Assembly (NCBI GenBank): GCA_020024285.1
Contig: JAHHTZ010000002.1
Span: forward strand, 283,684-347,683
Length of the DNA stretch: 64,000 bases
Source: Oscillospiraceae bacterium
GTDB lineage: Bacteria > Bacillota > Clostridia > Oscillospirales > Ruminococcaceae
Direction of reading: 5' to 3'
Of the stretch, positions 1 to 8,415 are shown in pieces (position 1 is the stretch's first letter; each line of letters begins with the position of its first letter). The notes beneath the pieces are model-generated. The model worked only from the letters and a program-made list of their open reading frames with translations. It did not search any database and was not told the origin of the DNA. Both the position numbers and the translations under genes were made by a program.

Positions 1-3000
1 TCTCTCTGGGAAGGAACGTGTAAGAGAAGAGTAACGAGCTTCGTTAAGGATGAACTCTTTGTAGTCAGCAGTTGGAGCTTTGCAATCCAGGCTGAATGGA
101 TTTTTGCCCTGAGCTTTGAGAGCTGGGTTGAAGCGGAACATATTCCAGTAGCCGCAGTCAACAGCTTTCTTCATCTCGTTCTGGCAGTTCACCATACCAC
201 CTTTGATGGAGTGCATCTCACATGGAGCATAGCCGATTACCAGAGATGGACCTGGGTAAGCCTCTGCTTCAGTCAGAGCTTTGATGGTCTGGTTCATGTC
301 AGCACCCATAGCGATCTGTGCTACGTAGATGTAGCCGTAGGACATTGCGATCTCAGCAAGAGATTTTTTCGCAATTGCTTTACCAGCTGCAGCAAACTGT
401 GCAACCTGACCGATCTGAGATGCTTTGGAAGCCTGACCACCGGTGTTGGAGTAAACCTCGGTATCGAATACCATGATGTTGATGTCTTCACCAGAAGCAA
501 GAACATGGTCTACACCGCCGAAGCCGATGTCGTAAGCCCAGCCGTCACCACCGAATACCCAGATGGATTTCTTGCAGAGGAATTCTTTATCTTTGAGGAT
601 CTCTTTGCAAGCCGGGCAGTCATGTTTTTCGAGTTCTGCAACGAGAGCGGTAGTAGCAGTTTTGTTCTCTTTGCCGTTGTCAAGGGTATCGAGGTAGCCT
701 TTGATTGCAGCTTTCATAGCTTCGTCAGTTGCTTTTTCATCCAGCTCTTTTACTTTTGCAATCAGGTTGTTGCGCAGAGCTTTCTGACCAAGGTACATAC
801 CCATACCGTGTTCAGCGTTATCTTCAAACAGGGAGTTAGCCCATGCAGGACCGTGACCCTCTTTGTTAACGGTGTATGGAGAGGTAGCAGCAGGACCGCC
901 CCAGATAGAGGAGCATCCGGTTGCGTTGGAGATGTACATTCTGTCACCGAAGAGCTGAGTGATCAGACGAGCGTAAGAGGTTTCAGCACAACCTGCGCAG
1001 GAACCGGAGAATTCGAGCAGCGGCTGTTTGAACTGGCTGCCTTTTACGGTTTCAACAGCTGGCATGTTTTCTTTCTCGGAAACGTGAGCAACAGCGTAAT
1101 CAAATACGTTCTGCTGGTCATCCTGGCTTTCACGAGGAACCATAACAAGAGCTTTTTCTTTTGCAGGGCAAACGCCTACGCAGACGCCGCAGCCCATGCA
1201 GTCGAGAGGAGAAACAGCCATCGTGAACTGGTAGTCCTCGCAGCCCTTACCGGTCATTTTGATTGCTTTGAGACCTTCCGGAGCATTTGCAGCTTCATCA
1301 GCAGAAAGAGCAAATGGACGGATGGTAGCATGTGGGCAGACATATGCACAACGGTTACACTGGATACAGTTGGAGGAGATCCACTCCGGAACCATAACAG
1401 CTACGCCGCGTTTTTCGTAAGCGGAAGCACCCTGTTCAAAGGTACCGTCAGCATGGTCAACGAAAGCAGATACAGGCAGGCTGTCACCGTCCATTTTGGA
1501 AACTGGTTCCATGATGTTTTCTACCATGGTTACAAGTTTCTTGCTGCCTTCGAGGGAAACGGAGGAAGCTTCGTCTTTTGCATCAGCCCAGTCAGCAGGA
1601 ACGTCAACTTTTACATAGTAGTCAAAGCCGGCATCGATTGCATCGTGGTTCATCTTAACGATTGCTTCACCCTTCTTAGAGAAGCTGCGGGTAGCTGCAT
1701 CTTTCATGTAGCCGATTGCATCTTCTTTTGGAAGTACACCGGCAAGAGCAAAGAATGCAGACTGCAAAATGGTGTTGGTACGTTTGCCAAGACCGATTTC
1801 GATTGCTTTATCGATTGCGTTGATGGTGTACAGCTGGATGTTGTTTTTCGCAATGTAGCGTTTTGCCTCTGCTGGCATGTGGTGATTGAGTTCTTCAAAA
1901 TCCCACTGGCAGTTGATGAGGAATACACCGCCTGGTTTTACGTCACGAACCATTTTGTAGCCTTTGGTTACATAAGATGGGTTGTGGCAAGCTACAAAGT
2001 CAGCTTTATTGATGTAGTATGGGCTCTTGATTGGCTGATCGCCGAAACGCAGGTGGGAAATTGTAATACCACCGGTTTTCTTGGAGTCATACTGGAAGTA
2101 TGCCTGTACATATTTGTTGGTGTGGTCACCGATGATTTTGATGGAGTTTTTGTTAGCGCCAACTGTACCATCGCCGCCCAGACCCCAGAATTTGCACTCG
2201 ATGGTACCTTCTGCTGCGGTGTTAGGAGCATCATGCTCTGGCAGGGACAGGTAGGTAACGTCATCGTTGATGCCGAGGGTGAAGCGTTTTTTAGGAGCAT
2301 CTTTTGCCAGTTCTTCATAAACTGCAAATACGCTTGCAGGGGTGGTGTCTTTGGAGCCCAAGCCGTAGCGGCCGCCGATCACGGTTGCATCGTTTCCAGC
2401 TTCAGACAGAGCAGACATAACGTCGAGGCAAAGAGGTTCTGCATAAGCACCTGGCTCTTTTGTACGGTCAAGAACTGCAATTTTCTTAGCGGTTGCAGGG
2501 ATTGCAGCCAGGAGATGTTTTGCAGAGAATGGACGGTACAGACGAACTTTAACAAGACCAACCTTCTCGCCTTTTGCGGTGAGGTAGTCGATTACTTCTT
2601 CTGCAACGTCGCAGATGGAGCCCATAGCGATGATCACGCGGTCAGCATCCGGTGCGCCGTAGTAGTTGAAGAGCTGGTAGTTGGTACCGAGTTTTTCGTT
2701 TACTTTGCCCATGTATTCTTCTACGATACCTGGGATTGCATCATAGTAAGCATTGCAAGCCTCACGGTGCTGGAAGAAGATATCGCCGTTCTCGTGAGAA
2801 CCGCGCATTACTGGGTGTTCTGGGTTCAGAGCACGTTTGCGGAATGCATCAACAGCATCCATATCGCACATTTCTTTGAGGTCTTCGTAGTCCCAAACCT
2901 GGATTTTCTGGATCTCGTGGGAGGTACGGAAGCCGTCGAAGAAGTTGATGAATGGAACACGGCCTTTGATGGAAGCAAGGTGTGCTACAGCAGCAAGGTC

Positions 3001-3450
3001 CATAACTTCCTGTGGGTTGGTTTCAGCAAGCATTGCGAAACCGGTCTGACGACATGCATAAACGTCAGAATGGTCACCGAAGATGTTCAGCGCATGAGAA
3101 GCTACACATCTTGCAGATACATGGAATACGCATGGAAGCAGTTCGCCAGCGATTTTGTACATATTCGGGATCATCAGCAGAAGACCCTGAGAAGCGGTGT
3201 AGGTGGTGGTGAGCGCACCTGCATTCAAGGAACCGTGAACGGTACCTGCTGCACCAGCTTCAGACTGCATCTCCACTACTTTTACAGTAGAGCCAAAAAT
3301 GTTTTTCTGACCCTGAGCAGACCACTGGTCAACATAATCGGCCATTGGGCTGGAAGGTGTGATAGGGTAAATACCGGCAACTTCAGTAAACGCATAGGAT
3401 ACATAAGCCGCAGCGTTATTGCCGTCCATGGTTTTCATTTTTCTTGCCAT
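1..3450 (-). CDS. nifJ: Pyruvate:ferredoxin (flavodoxin) oxidoreductase, C-terminus cut by window edge
   Basis: Single-chain PFOR, which converts pyruvate and CoA to acetyl-CoA and CO2 while reducing ferredoxin; a central enzyme of clostridial fermentation in the cytoplasm. The frame is open from the ATG at 3448-3450 to the left edge (1,150 codons). The family is usually about 1,170-1,190 residues, so only a few dozen C-terminal residues are missing. Seen in order: N-terminal TPP-pyrimidine domain (YPITPSSPMADYVDQW near residue 30), two ferredoxin motifs CIQCNRCAYVCP (about 695) and CMGCGVCVGVCP (about 748), the cluster-linked GSCAGCAETSYARL (about 815) and the TPP/Mg motif GDGWAYDIG (about 965). 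The start is supported by AAAGGGAGGACAATT directly upstream. The gene appears to be monocistronic on its 5' side. The opposite strand carries a long spurious open frame. Confidence 0.97.
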   Translation of the reverse strand, partial: MARKMKTMDGNNAAAYVSYAFTEVAGIYPITPSSPMADYVDQWSAQGQKNIFGSTVKVVEMQSEAGAAGTVHGSLNAGALTTTYTASQGLLLMIPNMYKIAGELLPCVFHVSARCVASHALNIFGDHSDVYACRQTGFAMLAETNPQEVMDLAAVAHLASIKGRVPFINFFDGFRTSHEIQKIQVWDYEDLKEMCDMDAVDAFRKRALNPEHPVMRGSHENGDIFFQHREACNAYYDAIPGIVEEYMGKVNEKLGTNYQLFNYYGAPDADRVIIAMGSICDVAEEVIDYLTAKGEKVGLVKVRLYRPFSAKHLLAAIPATAKKIAVLDRTKEPGAYAEPLCLDVMSALSEAGNDATVIGGRYGLGSKDTTPASVFAVYEELAKDAPKKRFTLGINDDVTYLSLPEHDAPNTAAEGTIECKFWGLGGDGTVGANKNSIKIIGDHTNKYVQAYFQYDSKKTGGITISHLRFGDQPIKSPYYINKADFVACHNPSYVTKGYKMVRDVKPGGVFLINCQWDFEELNHHMPAEAKRYIAKNNIQLYTINAIDKAIEIGLGKRTNTILQSAFFALAGVLPKEDAIGYMKDAATRSFSKKGEAIVKMNHDAIDAGFDYYVKVDVPADWADAKDEASSVSLEGSKKLVTMVENIMEPVSKMDGDSLPVSAFVDHADGTFEQGASAYEKRGVAVMVPEWISSNCIQCNRCAYVCPHATIRPFALSADEAANAPEGLKAIKMTGKGCEDYQFTMAVSPLDCMGCGVCVGVCPAKEKALVMVPRESQDDQQNVFDYAVAHVSEKENMPAVETVKGSQFKQPLLEFSGSCAGCAETSYARLITQLFGDRMYISNATGCSSIWGGPAATSPYTVNKEGHGPAWANSLFEDNAEHGMGMYLGQKALRNNLIAKVKELDEKATDEAMKAAIKGYLDTLDNGKENKTATTALVAELEKHDCPACKEILKDKEFLCKKSIWVFGGDGWAYDIGFGGVDHVLASGEDINIMVFDTEVYSNTGGQASKASQIGQVAQFAAAGKAIAKKSLAEIAMSYGYIYVAQIAMGADMNQTIKALTEAEAYPGPSLVIGYAPCEMHSIKGGMVNCQNEMKKAVDCGYWNMFRFNPALKAQGKNPFSLDCKAPTADYKEFILNEARYSSLTRSFPER

Positions 3451-3480
3451 GTTAATTGTCCTCCCTTTAGTTTTATCTAT

Positions 3481-3494
3481 TTGGCACAAGCCAA
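3481..3494. promoter_or_regulatory. Palindrome TTGGCACAAGCCAA in nifJ leader
   Basis: Inverted repeat with 5-bp arms and a 4-nt spacer, lying 31 bases upstream of the nifJ ATG and just upstream of its ribosome site. It could be an operator or a small mRNA hairpin. It does not match a consensus I can name. The rest of 3495-3758 is AT-rich non-coding DNA. A possible nifJ -35 (TTTACA) with a poor -10 lies near 3525-3555, but I would not call it firmly. Confidence 0.3.
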
Positions 3495-3758
3495 AATTTT
3501 GTATGTCTCATACCTCTAAAGTCTAACATTTTTCCTTTAAAATGTAAAGAGAGAATAGCGCAAACCGCTCTGAGATTGTTAAATTTTTGCACGATTTTTC
3601 GTCAAGAACGTACCGTAATTTTTTGCATGTCAGCAATCGCTATAAATTACATCATACAAAACATATTAAATGCACAAAAGTAATGAAGGATGTCATTCAT
3701 TATGCAAAAACATATTGACAAAATGAATCAATCGATGCAGAACAAACAAGATCAAACA

Positions 3759-4235
3759 TCAGCTGCGGTAATCCTGCTCCCATTTTGCAAAAAATTCTTT
3801 GATTTGCTGAGGGTCGTGGATCTGATAGCTCAAGCTGTTTTTGTCCTCCTTGGAGTCTCTGGTCCACATCATGGTAAAGTCAGAATTGAAGTGGATGTCT
3901 ACAGTGGAGCCGGAATCTCCATAGTGTATCATGATCTGATATGGAGCGCTTTCATCGTGCACACGGTCATTGTCCGACGCATATTTGCTCAGTCCCATCT
4001 GATTGATGATATCGATCAGATCCTTTGTGATATCCGGCGCAAGACGCACGGACAGCTCCTCTGTGGTAAGTTCACAGTACGTAGCACCCGGACCGTATGG
4101 GGAAGAAGGTTCTTCAGCCTTTTTTGAATCATGGTTAAAAAGTGGATTGTGCGGATTGGAGGTAAATCCAATCAGGATACCTGCTGCAAACAAAAACAGC
4201 CCCAAGAACCAAGAAGTTGAATTTTTGACACTCAT
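3759..4235 (-). CDS. Small membrane-anchored protein of unknown function
   Basis: 158 residues with an N-terminal hydrophobic anchor (SWFLGLFLFAAGILIGF, about residues 6-22), a short polar linker rich in Ser/Pro/Gly, and a roughly 110-residue soluble domain with several acidic residues that is probably extracytoplasmic. I do not recognise the family. ATG at 4233-4235 is preferred because AGGG lies 8 nt upstream; a GTG at 4242-4244 in the same frame overlaps that ribosome site. A good promoter (TTGACA-N17-TAGATT, 4292-4320) precedes it, so it is transcribed separately from the recombinase upstream. Frame quality and the signal-anchor architecture make a real gene likely; the function is unknown. 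Confidence 0.75.
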   Translation of the reverse strand: MSVKNSTSWFLGLFLFAAGILIGFTSNPHNPLFNHDSKKAEEPSSPYGPGATYCELTTEELSVRLAPDITKDLIDIINQMGLSKYASDNDRVHDESAPYQIMIHYGDSGSTVDIHFNSDFTMMWTRDSKEDKNSLSYQIHDPQQIKEFFAKWEQDYRS

Positions 4236-4291
4236 GTTCGTCACCCTGCTTTTCTAATCTATGAGAGGGAAAATGCTGCCCTCCCAGTATC

Positions 4292-4320
4292 AATCTAACA
4301 TGATTGATGGGGACTGTCAA
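4292..4320 (-). promoter_or_regulatory. Promoter for the small anchored protein
   Basis: Minus-strand TTGACA (4315-4320), 17-nt spacer, TAGATT (4292-4297). It sits between the recombinase stop codon and the downstream gene. Confidence 0.6.
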
Positions 4321-4356
4321 TGGGTTCTTTGTGCGTTGTAGATTTGCAAAACTGCA

Positions 4357-5955
4357 TCATGTGCTCTCAGGCAGCAAGGCGCCCTTTGAAGGCGGCTTCT
4401 GAAACCGGAACCGGATGAGGATCTCCTTGTCCTCTGCCAGCTCCACGCGCTCAATGAGGCTGACCAGAAGTTCCCGATTTATTTTTTCTAAGCTCAAGAA
4501 CTGCTGCACCAGTTCTTTTGCCCTGTCCTCGCTTCGGACAGGAGTGTTTTGACGCAGCCTTCGCTCCCGAAGTTTTTCCCTCAGCTGCGCTCTTTCCTGC
4601 TTGATCCGGTCATAGATACGCTGAAAGTCTGCCTCTGTCAAAAGCCCGTCGAGCCGATCCAGATACATCTTATCAAGATTCGCGGTCAGACGCTCGATCT
4701 GATCCTCGATAGCTTGAGCTTCTGCGCCTAAAGCATCTGCGCTGTCTGCCTGCTCTGCAGCCGCTTTTGCAGCAGGGAACAGTGCATCGAACGTCACACA
4801 GCCTTCACAGATTTCTCTTACCTTGGAGAGAACAGCGTTGGTCACAGTCTGCTCCCGGATGGAGTGGCAGGTGCACACATGGGCTTTGGTGAACCGCTGA
4901 TATGTGCGGCAGACAAAATACAGCACATCCTCTCCGGCAGCGTTTTTGCGGTTCACGACCGCCAGAGGATGACCGCATTCATGGCAAAAAATAAGACCCT
5001 TGAGCAGATAGTCATAGGTCCGGTTTCGGGTGTGGCGGCGGCTGCTCAAAAGCATCTGTACCTTGCAAAACGTCTCCTTGTCGATGATGGGCTCATGCGT
5101 ACCCTCCACGATGACCCAATTTTTCCGTTCCTGCTTCAAACATTTTTTTGATTTGTAGCTGATCTTAACGCTGCGCCCCTGCACCATATTTCCAAGGTAA
5201 GTTTCGTTTTGCAGCATCTCCGAGATGCGCTCGCTGCTCCACAGCCCGGTATAGGGTCCGCGCCTTGTGATCGCCAGATGGGCATAAGCTGCTGGGGTAG
5301 GGATGTTCTGCTCGTTCAGACAAACGGCAATCTGCCGGCAGCTCATACCGGACAGGGCCATAGAGAAAATGCGCCGCACAATGGGAGCCGCTCCATCATC
5401 TATGACGATCTTGTTTTTCTCCGTGGGGTGCATCTTGTAGCCGTAGACAGGCTTCCCACCGATAAACTGCCCCTTGCGCTGTTTGTCCCGCTTTACGCTT
5501 TTGATCTTCTTTGAAATATCCTTGGCATACATGTCGTTCATGATTGCGCGAAAGGGGGTGATGTCGTTGGCGGTGGAGTCCACGCCGGTGTCGATGCCGT
5601 CCAGCAGCGAGATGTAGCGCACGCGGTGTTCCGGGAAAAAACGCTCCATATAATGCCCGGTCAAAATATAGTCGCGCCCCAGACGGGACAGATCCTTGGT
5701 GATGACCATATTGACCTTGTTCGATTCGATGTCCCCAATCATTCGCTGAAAGGCGGGACGGTCGAAATTTGTTCCGCTCCAGCCATCGTCTATGTAGGTA
5801 TCCACCACCTGCAAATGGTGCTGCTCCACAAATTCCTGCAAAAGCGATTCCTGATTCTGCACACTTTGAGAGGGTCCCTCGCTTTCATCCTCCTTTGAGA
5901 GCCTGATGTATAATGCTGCCTGATAATCCTCTGGATTGCCGATCTCTAAAAACAT
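4357..5955 (-). CDS. Large serine recombinase (TnpX/phage-integrase type)
   Basis: 532-residue site-specific DNA recombinase. The N-terminal resolvase domain contains the YxRxS nucleophile motif (YIRLS, Ser20) and the arginine-rich ITKDLSRLGRDY segment near residue 85. A recombinase domain follows (GKPVYGYK, LNEQNIPTP near 170-230), then a zinc-ribbon region (FCHECGHPLAV, then CRTYQRF and CTCHS) and a long C-terminal coiled coil (about 410-470), the usual plan of transposon and prophage integrases. The start is ATG at 5953-5955 with GAGGTGATGCGAT upstream. It follows a 46-residue ORF after 30 nt and is probably co-transcribed with it. No other mobile-element cargo is visible on either side, so this is either a relic or a minimal element. 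All catalytic motifs look intact. Confidence 0.93.
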   Translation of the reverse strand: MFLEIGNPEDYQAALYIRLSKEDESEGPSQSVQNQESLLQEFVEQHHLQVVDTYIDDGWSGTNFDRPAFQRMIGDIESNKVNMVITKDLSRLGRDYILTGHYMERFFPEHRVRYISLLDGIDTGVDSTANDITPFRAIMNDMYAKDISKKIKSVKRDKQRKGQFIGGKPVYGYKMHPTEKNKIVIDDGAAPIVRRIFSMALSGMSCRQIAVCLNEQNIPTPAAYAHLAITRRGPYTGLWSSERISEMLQNETYLGNMVQGRSVKISYKSKKCLKQERKNWVIVEGTHEPIIDKETFCKVQMLLSSRRHTRNRTYDYLLKGLIFCHECGHPLAVVNRKNAAGEDVLYFVCRTYQRFTKAHVCTCHSIREQTVTNAVLSKVREICEGCVTFDALFPAAKAAAEQADSADALGAEAQAIEDQIERLTANLDKMYLDRLDGLLTEADFQRIYDRIKQERAQLREKLRERRLRQNTPVRSEDRAKELVQQFLSLEKINRELLVSLIERVELAEDKEILIRFRFQKPPSKGALLPEST

Positions 5956-5985
5956 ATCGCATCACCTCAGATACAACGTGACGGA

Positions 5986-6126
5986 TCATGGGCGCTGTAT
6001 GGGAGCGTCTGTTTCCTTTGTCAGGGTGCGCTTGAGATACAGGTGAAAGGATTCTTCCAGTAATTTGGAAAGCTCGATCTCAGATTGTGAAAAGATGCAG
6101 TGAACGATGGGTGTACTCTTTTTCAT
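5986..6126 (-). CDS. 46-residue leader protein of the recombinase unit
   Basis: Small ORF starting at ATG 6124-6126 with an excellent ribosome site (AAGGAGGATCAGCCT). It is predicted to contain an amphipathic helix (SEIELSKLLEESFHLYL). Small proteins of this size sit just ahead of serine recombinases in Tn4451-like elements (for example TnpW). The resemblance here is in position and size, with only weak sequence likeness, so I leave it unnamed. It ends 30 nt before the recombinase ATG. An upstream TTG in the same frame at about 6189 lies inside the terminator of the neighbouring gene and is not credible. Confidence 0.6.
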   Translation of the reverse strand: MKKSTPIVHCIFSQSEIELSKLLEESFHLYLKRTLTKETDAPIQRP

Positions 6127-6142
6127 AGGCTGATCCTCCTTC

Positions 6143-6159
6143 TGTACATGATATGTACA
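6143..6159. promoter_or_regulatory. Perfect palindrome upstream of recombinase unit
   Basis: TGTACATGATATGTACA: 7-bp arms separated by 3 nt, immediately upstream of the ribosome site of the small leader ORF. The position fits an operator for autoregulation or a recombination/crossover site. The sequence alone cannot decide between these. Confidence 0.5.
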
Positions 6160-6193
6160 AAAAAGCGGGAATTTGCCTGTCGGCTGCAAAAAG

Positions 6194-6220
6194 AAATGAC
6201 CTGCATTTTGCAGGTCATTT
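6194..6220 (-). terminator. Intrinsic terminator after the NusG-II gene
   Basis: Perfect 12-bp stem (AAATGACCTGCA / TGCAGGTCATTT) with a 3-nt loop, followed on the minus strand by CTTTTTG. Confidence 0.85.
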
Positions 6221-6239
6221 GGATAGAACGCAGTTTACT

Positions 6240-6638
6240 TTAAGATGGGACATCAATGGAGCGCGCGTCAGAGGGGCTGTGGATGGTGATGACGGTTCGG
6301 TTGGGCATACAGACGGCAGTTTGCAGCTCGCGCGAAATAAAGCCATAGCGCTCACAGAGATGATCGGGACATTGTGATTTCTTGAAGCGGATGGCATGAT
6401 CTTTTACCTCCAGAAGGATCGGAACACCGTAAAGCTCGTCCAAAGCGATCTCCCATTCTCCATCCTGGGCAAGGTCTATTTTTTGCACAGCCTTCCCATC
6501 AATCGAAAGAACTGCAATGCCATAGCCGGAGCGGGAAGAATCCGTCAGATAAAACACGCCCAGAACAAGCAGCGAGATAAGAAGCAGGACTGCAATCAAA
6601 ATCAGGTCCTTCCGTTTGAGTATCGGTCGATTTTCCAC
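6240..6638 (-). CDS. NusG domain II-containing membrane-anchored protein
   Basis: 132 residues. An N-terminal transmembrane segment (DLILIAVLLLISLLVLGVF, about 11-29) is followed by an extracytoplasmic domain with the conserved SxCPDHLC motif (QCPDHLCERYGFIS, about 90-103) and AVCMPNRTVITI, typical of the NusG domain II (PF07009) family often found near Firmicute envelope, Rnf or heptaprenyl-synthase genes. Its molecular role is not established. GTG at 6636-6638 is chosen because AGGAGGTGATCC lies directly upstream; longer in-frame extensions would run through the upstream htrA terminator. It follows htrA on the same strand but is separated from it by that terminator. Confidence 0.85.
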   Translation of the reverse strand: MENRPILKRKDLILIAVLLLISLLVLGVFYLTDSSRSGYGIAVLSIDGKAVQKIDLAQDGEWEIALDELYGVPILLEVKDHAIRFKKSQCPDHLCERYGFISRELQTAVCMPNRTVITIHSPSDARSIDVPS

Positions 6639-6712
6639 AGGATCACCTCCTTTTTTGCATCGTGGTTTTAGTTTAGCACAGAACACAGGAGAACAAAAGA
6701 GAACCAAGAAAA

Positions 6713-6744
6713 ATCCTCCTTCAAAGCTTTTTTTGAAGGAGGAT
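6713..6744 (-). terminator. Intrinsic terminator after htrA
   Basis: 13-bp stem (ATCCTCCTTCAAA / TTTGAAGGAGGAT) with a 6-nt loop and a minus-strand T-rich tail (TTTTTCTT). Confidence 0.85.
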
Positions 6745-6762
6745 AGAGCATAGCAAAAATTT

Positions 6763-8280
6763 TTAATTGCTTGGGTATTTTTGTGCAGCATCCGGCGCGG
6801 CAGGCTTATCCATTGCCTCAATGAGCTCGATCGGAATACTGAGCTGTTTATCCGGGAATCCCTCAGTGCGGCGGAACACTCCGAGTGTGATCACATCGCC
6901 CGGCTTTTTGCCTTCGAGATAGTCCCCGATATCGGAGGAAGTGACAACCTTGTTTCCGTCGATCGAAGTGATGATATCGCCGGGGACAAGTCCGCTGGCA
7001 GCAGCGGGAGTACCGGGCTCTACGGATGCAACGATGATACCCGCAGGGGCATCGTTGAGTCTTGCCATGAATTCGTCCATTTCAAAAATCGTGATGCCCA
7101 TACGAACACGACCTTTTACATATCCAAACTGGATCAGATCGTCGATGACAGGCTGAGCTTCGTTGATGGAAATCGCGAAGCTGAGTCCTTCAATATCAGC
7201 ACCGCTGATTTTAGCAGAGTTGATACCGATAACCTGTCCGTACTCGTTGGCGAGCGCACCGCCGGAGTTTCCGGGGTTGATTGCAGCATCGGTCTGGATA
7301 TAGTTGAGAGCACCTGCGCTGTTATCCAATTTGCGGTTGAGCGCAGATACATAGCCTACAGTGAGGGTGCCGCCCAGCTTCAAGCCGGTAGGGTTGCCGA
7401 CAGCGATCACCTGTTCGCCCACTTCCATTTGATCCGAGTTTCCGAATTCGGCAGCAGGAAGACCGGTAGCCTCCACTTTGACAACAGCAAGGTCTGTTTT
7501 CACATCAGAGCCGATCAGCTGTGCAGCGTATTCTGTTCCATCGGAAAGAACCACCTTCAGCCCGATTGCCCCCTCCACAACATGGGCGTTGGTGACGATA
7601 TATCCGTCTTCGCTCAGGATGATGCCCGAGCCCTGAGCCTCTGCGGTGGAAAACATGCTGTTTGTTGCCTGCTGGTAGTTGACGATGCCGACAACGGATG
7701 CCTTCACTTTTTCGGCACGCTGCGGGATCGTGAGCTTGCCGTCCGAGAGGATCTCTTTTTCCTCTGCCGGCTTGTCGTTGAGCGTCAGCGTATGCTTTTG
7801 AGCTTCCTCCGCAAGCTCCTGCGGCGGAGCACTTTCGCTGTGTGCAGCGCTTCTGGATTGGATCAGAGAAAATCCGCCGAAGCCTGCCAGTGCAAGAACA
7901 CCCACACACAGGATCGCACCCAGAATGCAGACAAACACCTTGACACCGGAGTTCGATTTTCTCCTCTCAGCCTGAGGCGGCTGTTGGTGCATCTCATAGT
8001 CCGAATAGCTCCAGCGATACTTTTCCTCCTGGGCTGAGGCAGGGTCCTGCCTTGCGGTATCCTGATAAGAAGCATTATAGCCCTGTTTCTGGCTGTTTTC
8101 GTAAGAGCTGTAGCTGTATTTGTTGGAATAGGTGCTGCCGTTTTGGTGGGAAGCATTGGCTTCGCCGCCTTTCGGAGCGTTTCGATCGGAAAAGACCCAG
8201 CTGTTGCTTTGAGGGTTCTGATTGGAATTCTGACTGGACTGATCCTTCCCGAATTGTTCGTTATTGTCATTTTCGTTCAT
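6763..8280 (-). CDS. HtrA/DegP-type serine protease with PDZ domain
   Basis: 505-residue membrane-anchored trypsin-like (S1C) quality-control protease. Layout: a cytoplasmic Asn/Gln/Ser/Tyr-rich tail (1-105), one transmembrane helix (about 113-140), a protease domain with the triad His233 (VTNAHVV), Asp263 (TDLAVV) and Ser339 (NPGNSGGAL), and a PDZ domain (about 385-475, GIIVASVEPGTPAAASGL). It should act on the outer face of the membrane on misfolded proteins. ATG at 8278-8280 has AGGAGG 8 nt upstream. It lies 135 bp downstream of the histidine kinase gene on the same strand; a TATAAT-like -10 at 8333-8338 suggests it can also be transcribed alone. The context recalls CssRS-htrA of Bacillus. 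Confidence 0.95.
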   Translation of the reverse strand: MNENDNNEQFGKDQSSQNSNQNPQSNSWVFSDRNAPKGGEANASHQNGSTYSNKYSYSSYENSQKQGYNASYQDTARQDPASAQEEKYRWSYSDYEMHQQPPQAERRKSNSGVKVFVCILGAILCVGVLALAGFGGFSLIQSRSAAHSESAPPQELAEEAQKHTLTLNDKPAEEKEILSDGKLTIPQRAEKVKASVVGIVNYQQATNSMFSTAEAQGSGIILSEDGYIVTNAHVVEGAIGLKVVLSDGTEYAAQLIGSDVKTDLAVVKVEATGLPAAEFGNSDQMEVGEQVIAVGNPTGLKLGGTLTVGYVSALNRKLDNSAGALNYIQTDAAINPGNSGGALANEYGQVIGINSAKISGADIEGLSFAISINEAQPVIDDLIQFGYVKGRVRMGITIFEMDEFMARLNDAPAGIIVASVEPGTPAAASGLVPGDIITSIDGNKVVTSSDIGDYLEGKKPGDVITLGVFRRTEGFPDKQLSIPIELIEAMDKPAAPDAAQKYPSN

Positions 8281-8415
8281 ATAAAAAGCCTCCTGACGGT
8301 TGAATAAACGGTTTCCCAAAGGGTCTATATTCATTATAAATTCCAAATATTACAAGAAATTAAACGACATTTAAACGCTTTTTCGTTTTTTCAAGATTTT
8401 TTTGAAAACAACAAG

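Noticed and set aside
211..3519. Long plus-strand open frame of about 1,100 codons
   Set aside because: It is antisense to nifJ, which matches PFOR motifs throughout. The predicted protein has no recognisable domain and is a codon-bias artefact.
4245..6240. Defined att sites or direct repeats bounding the recombinase unit
   Set aside because: I compared the flanks by eye and found only short, unconvincing matches.
6781..8037. Plus-strand open frame of about 418 codons
   Set aside because: Antisense to the htrA-type gene; no ribosome site.
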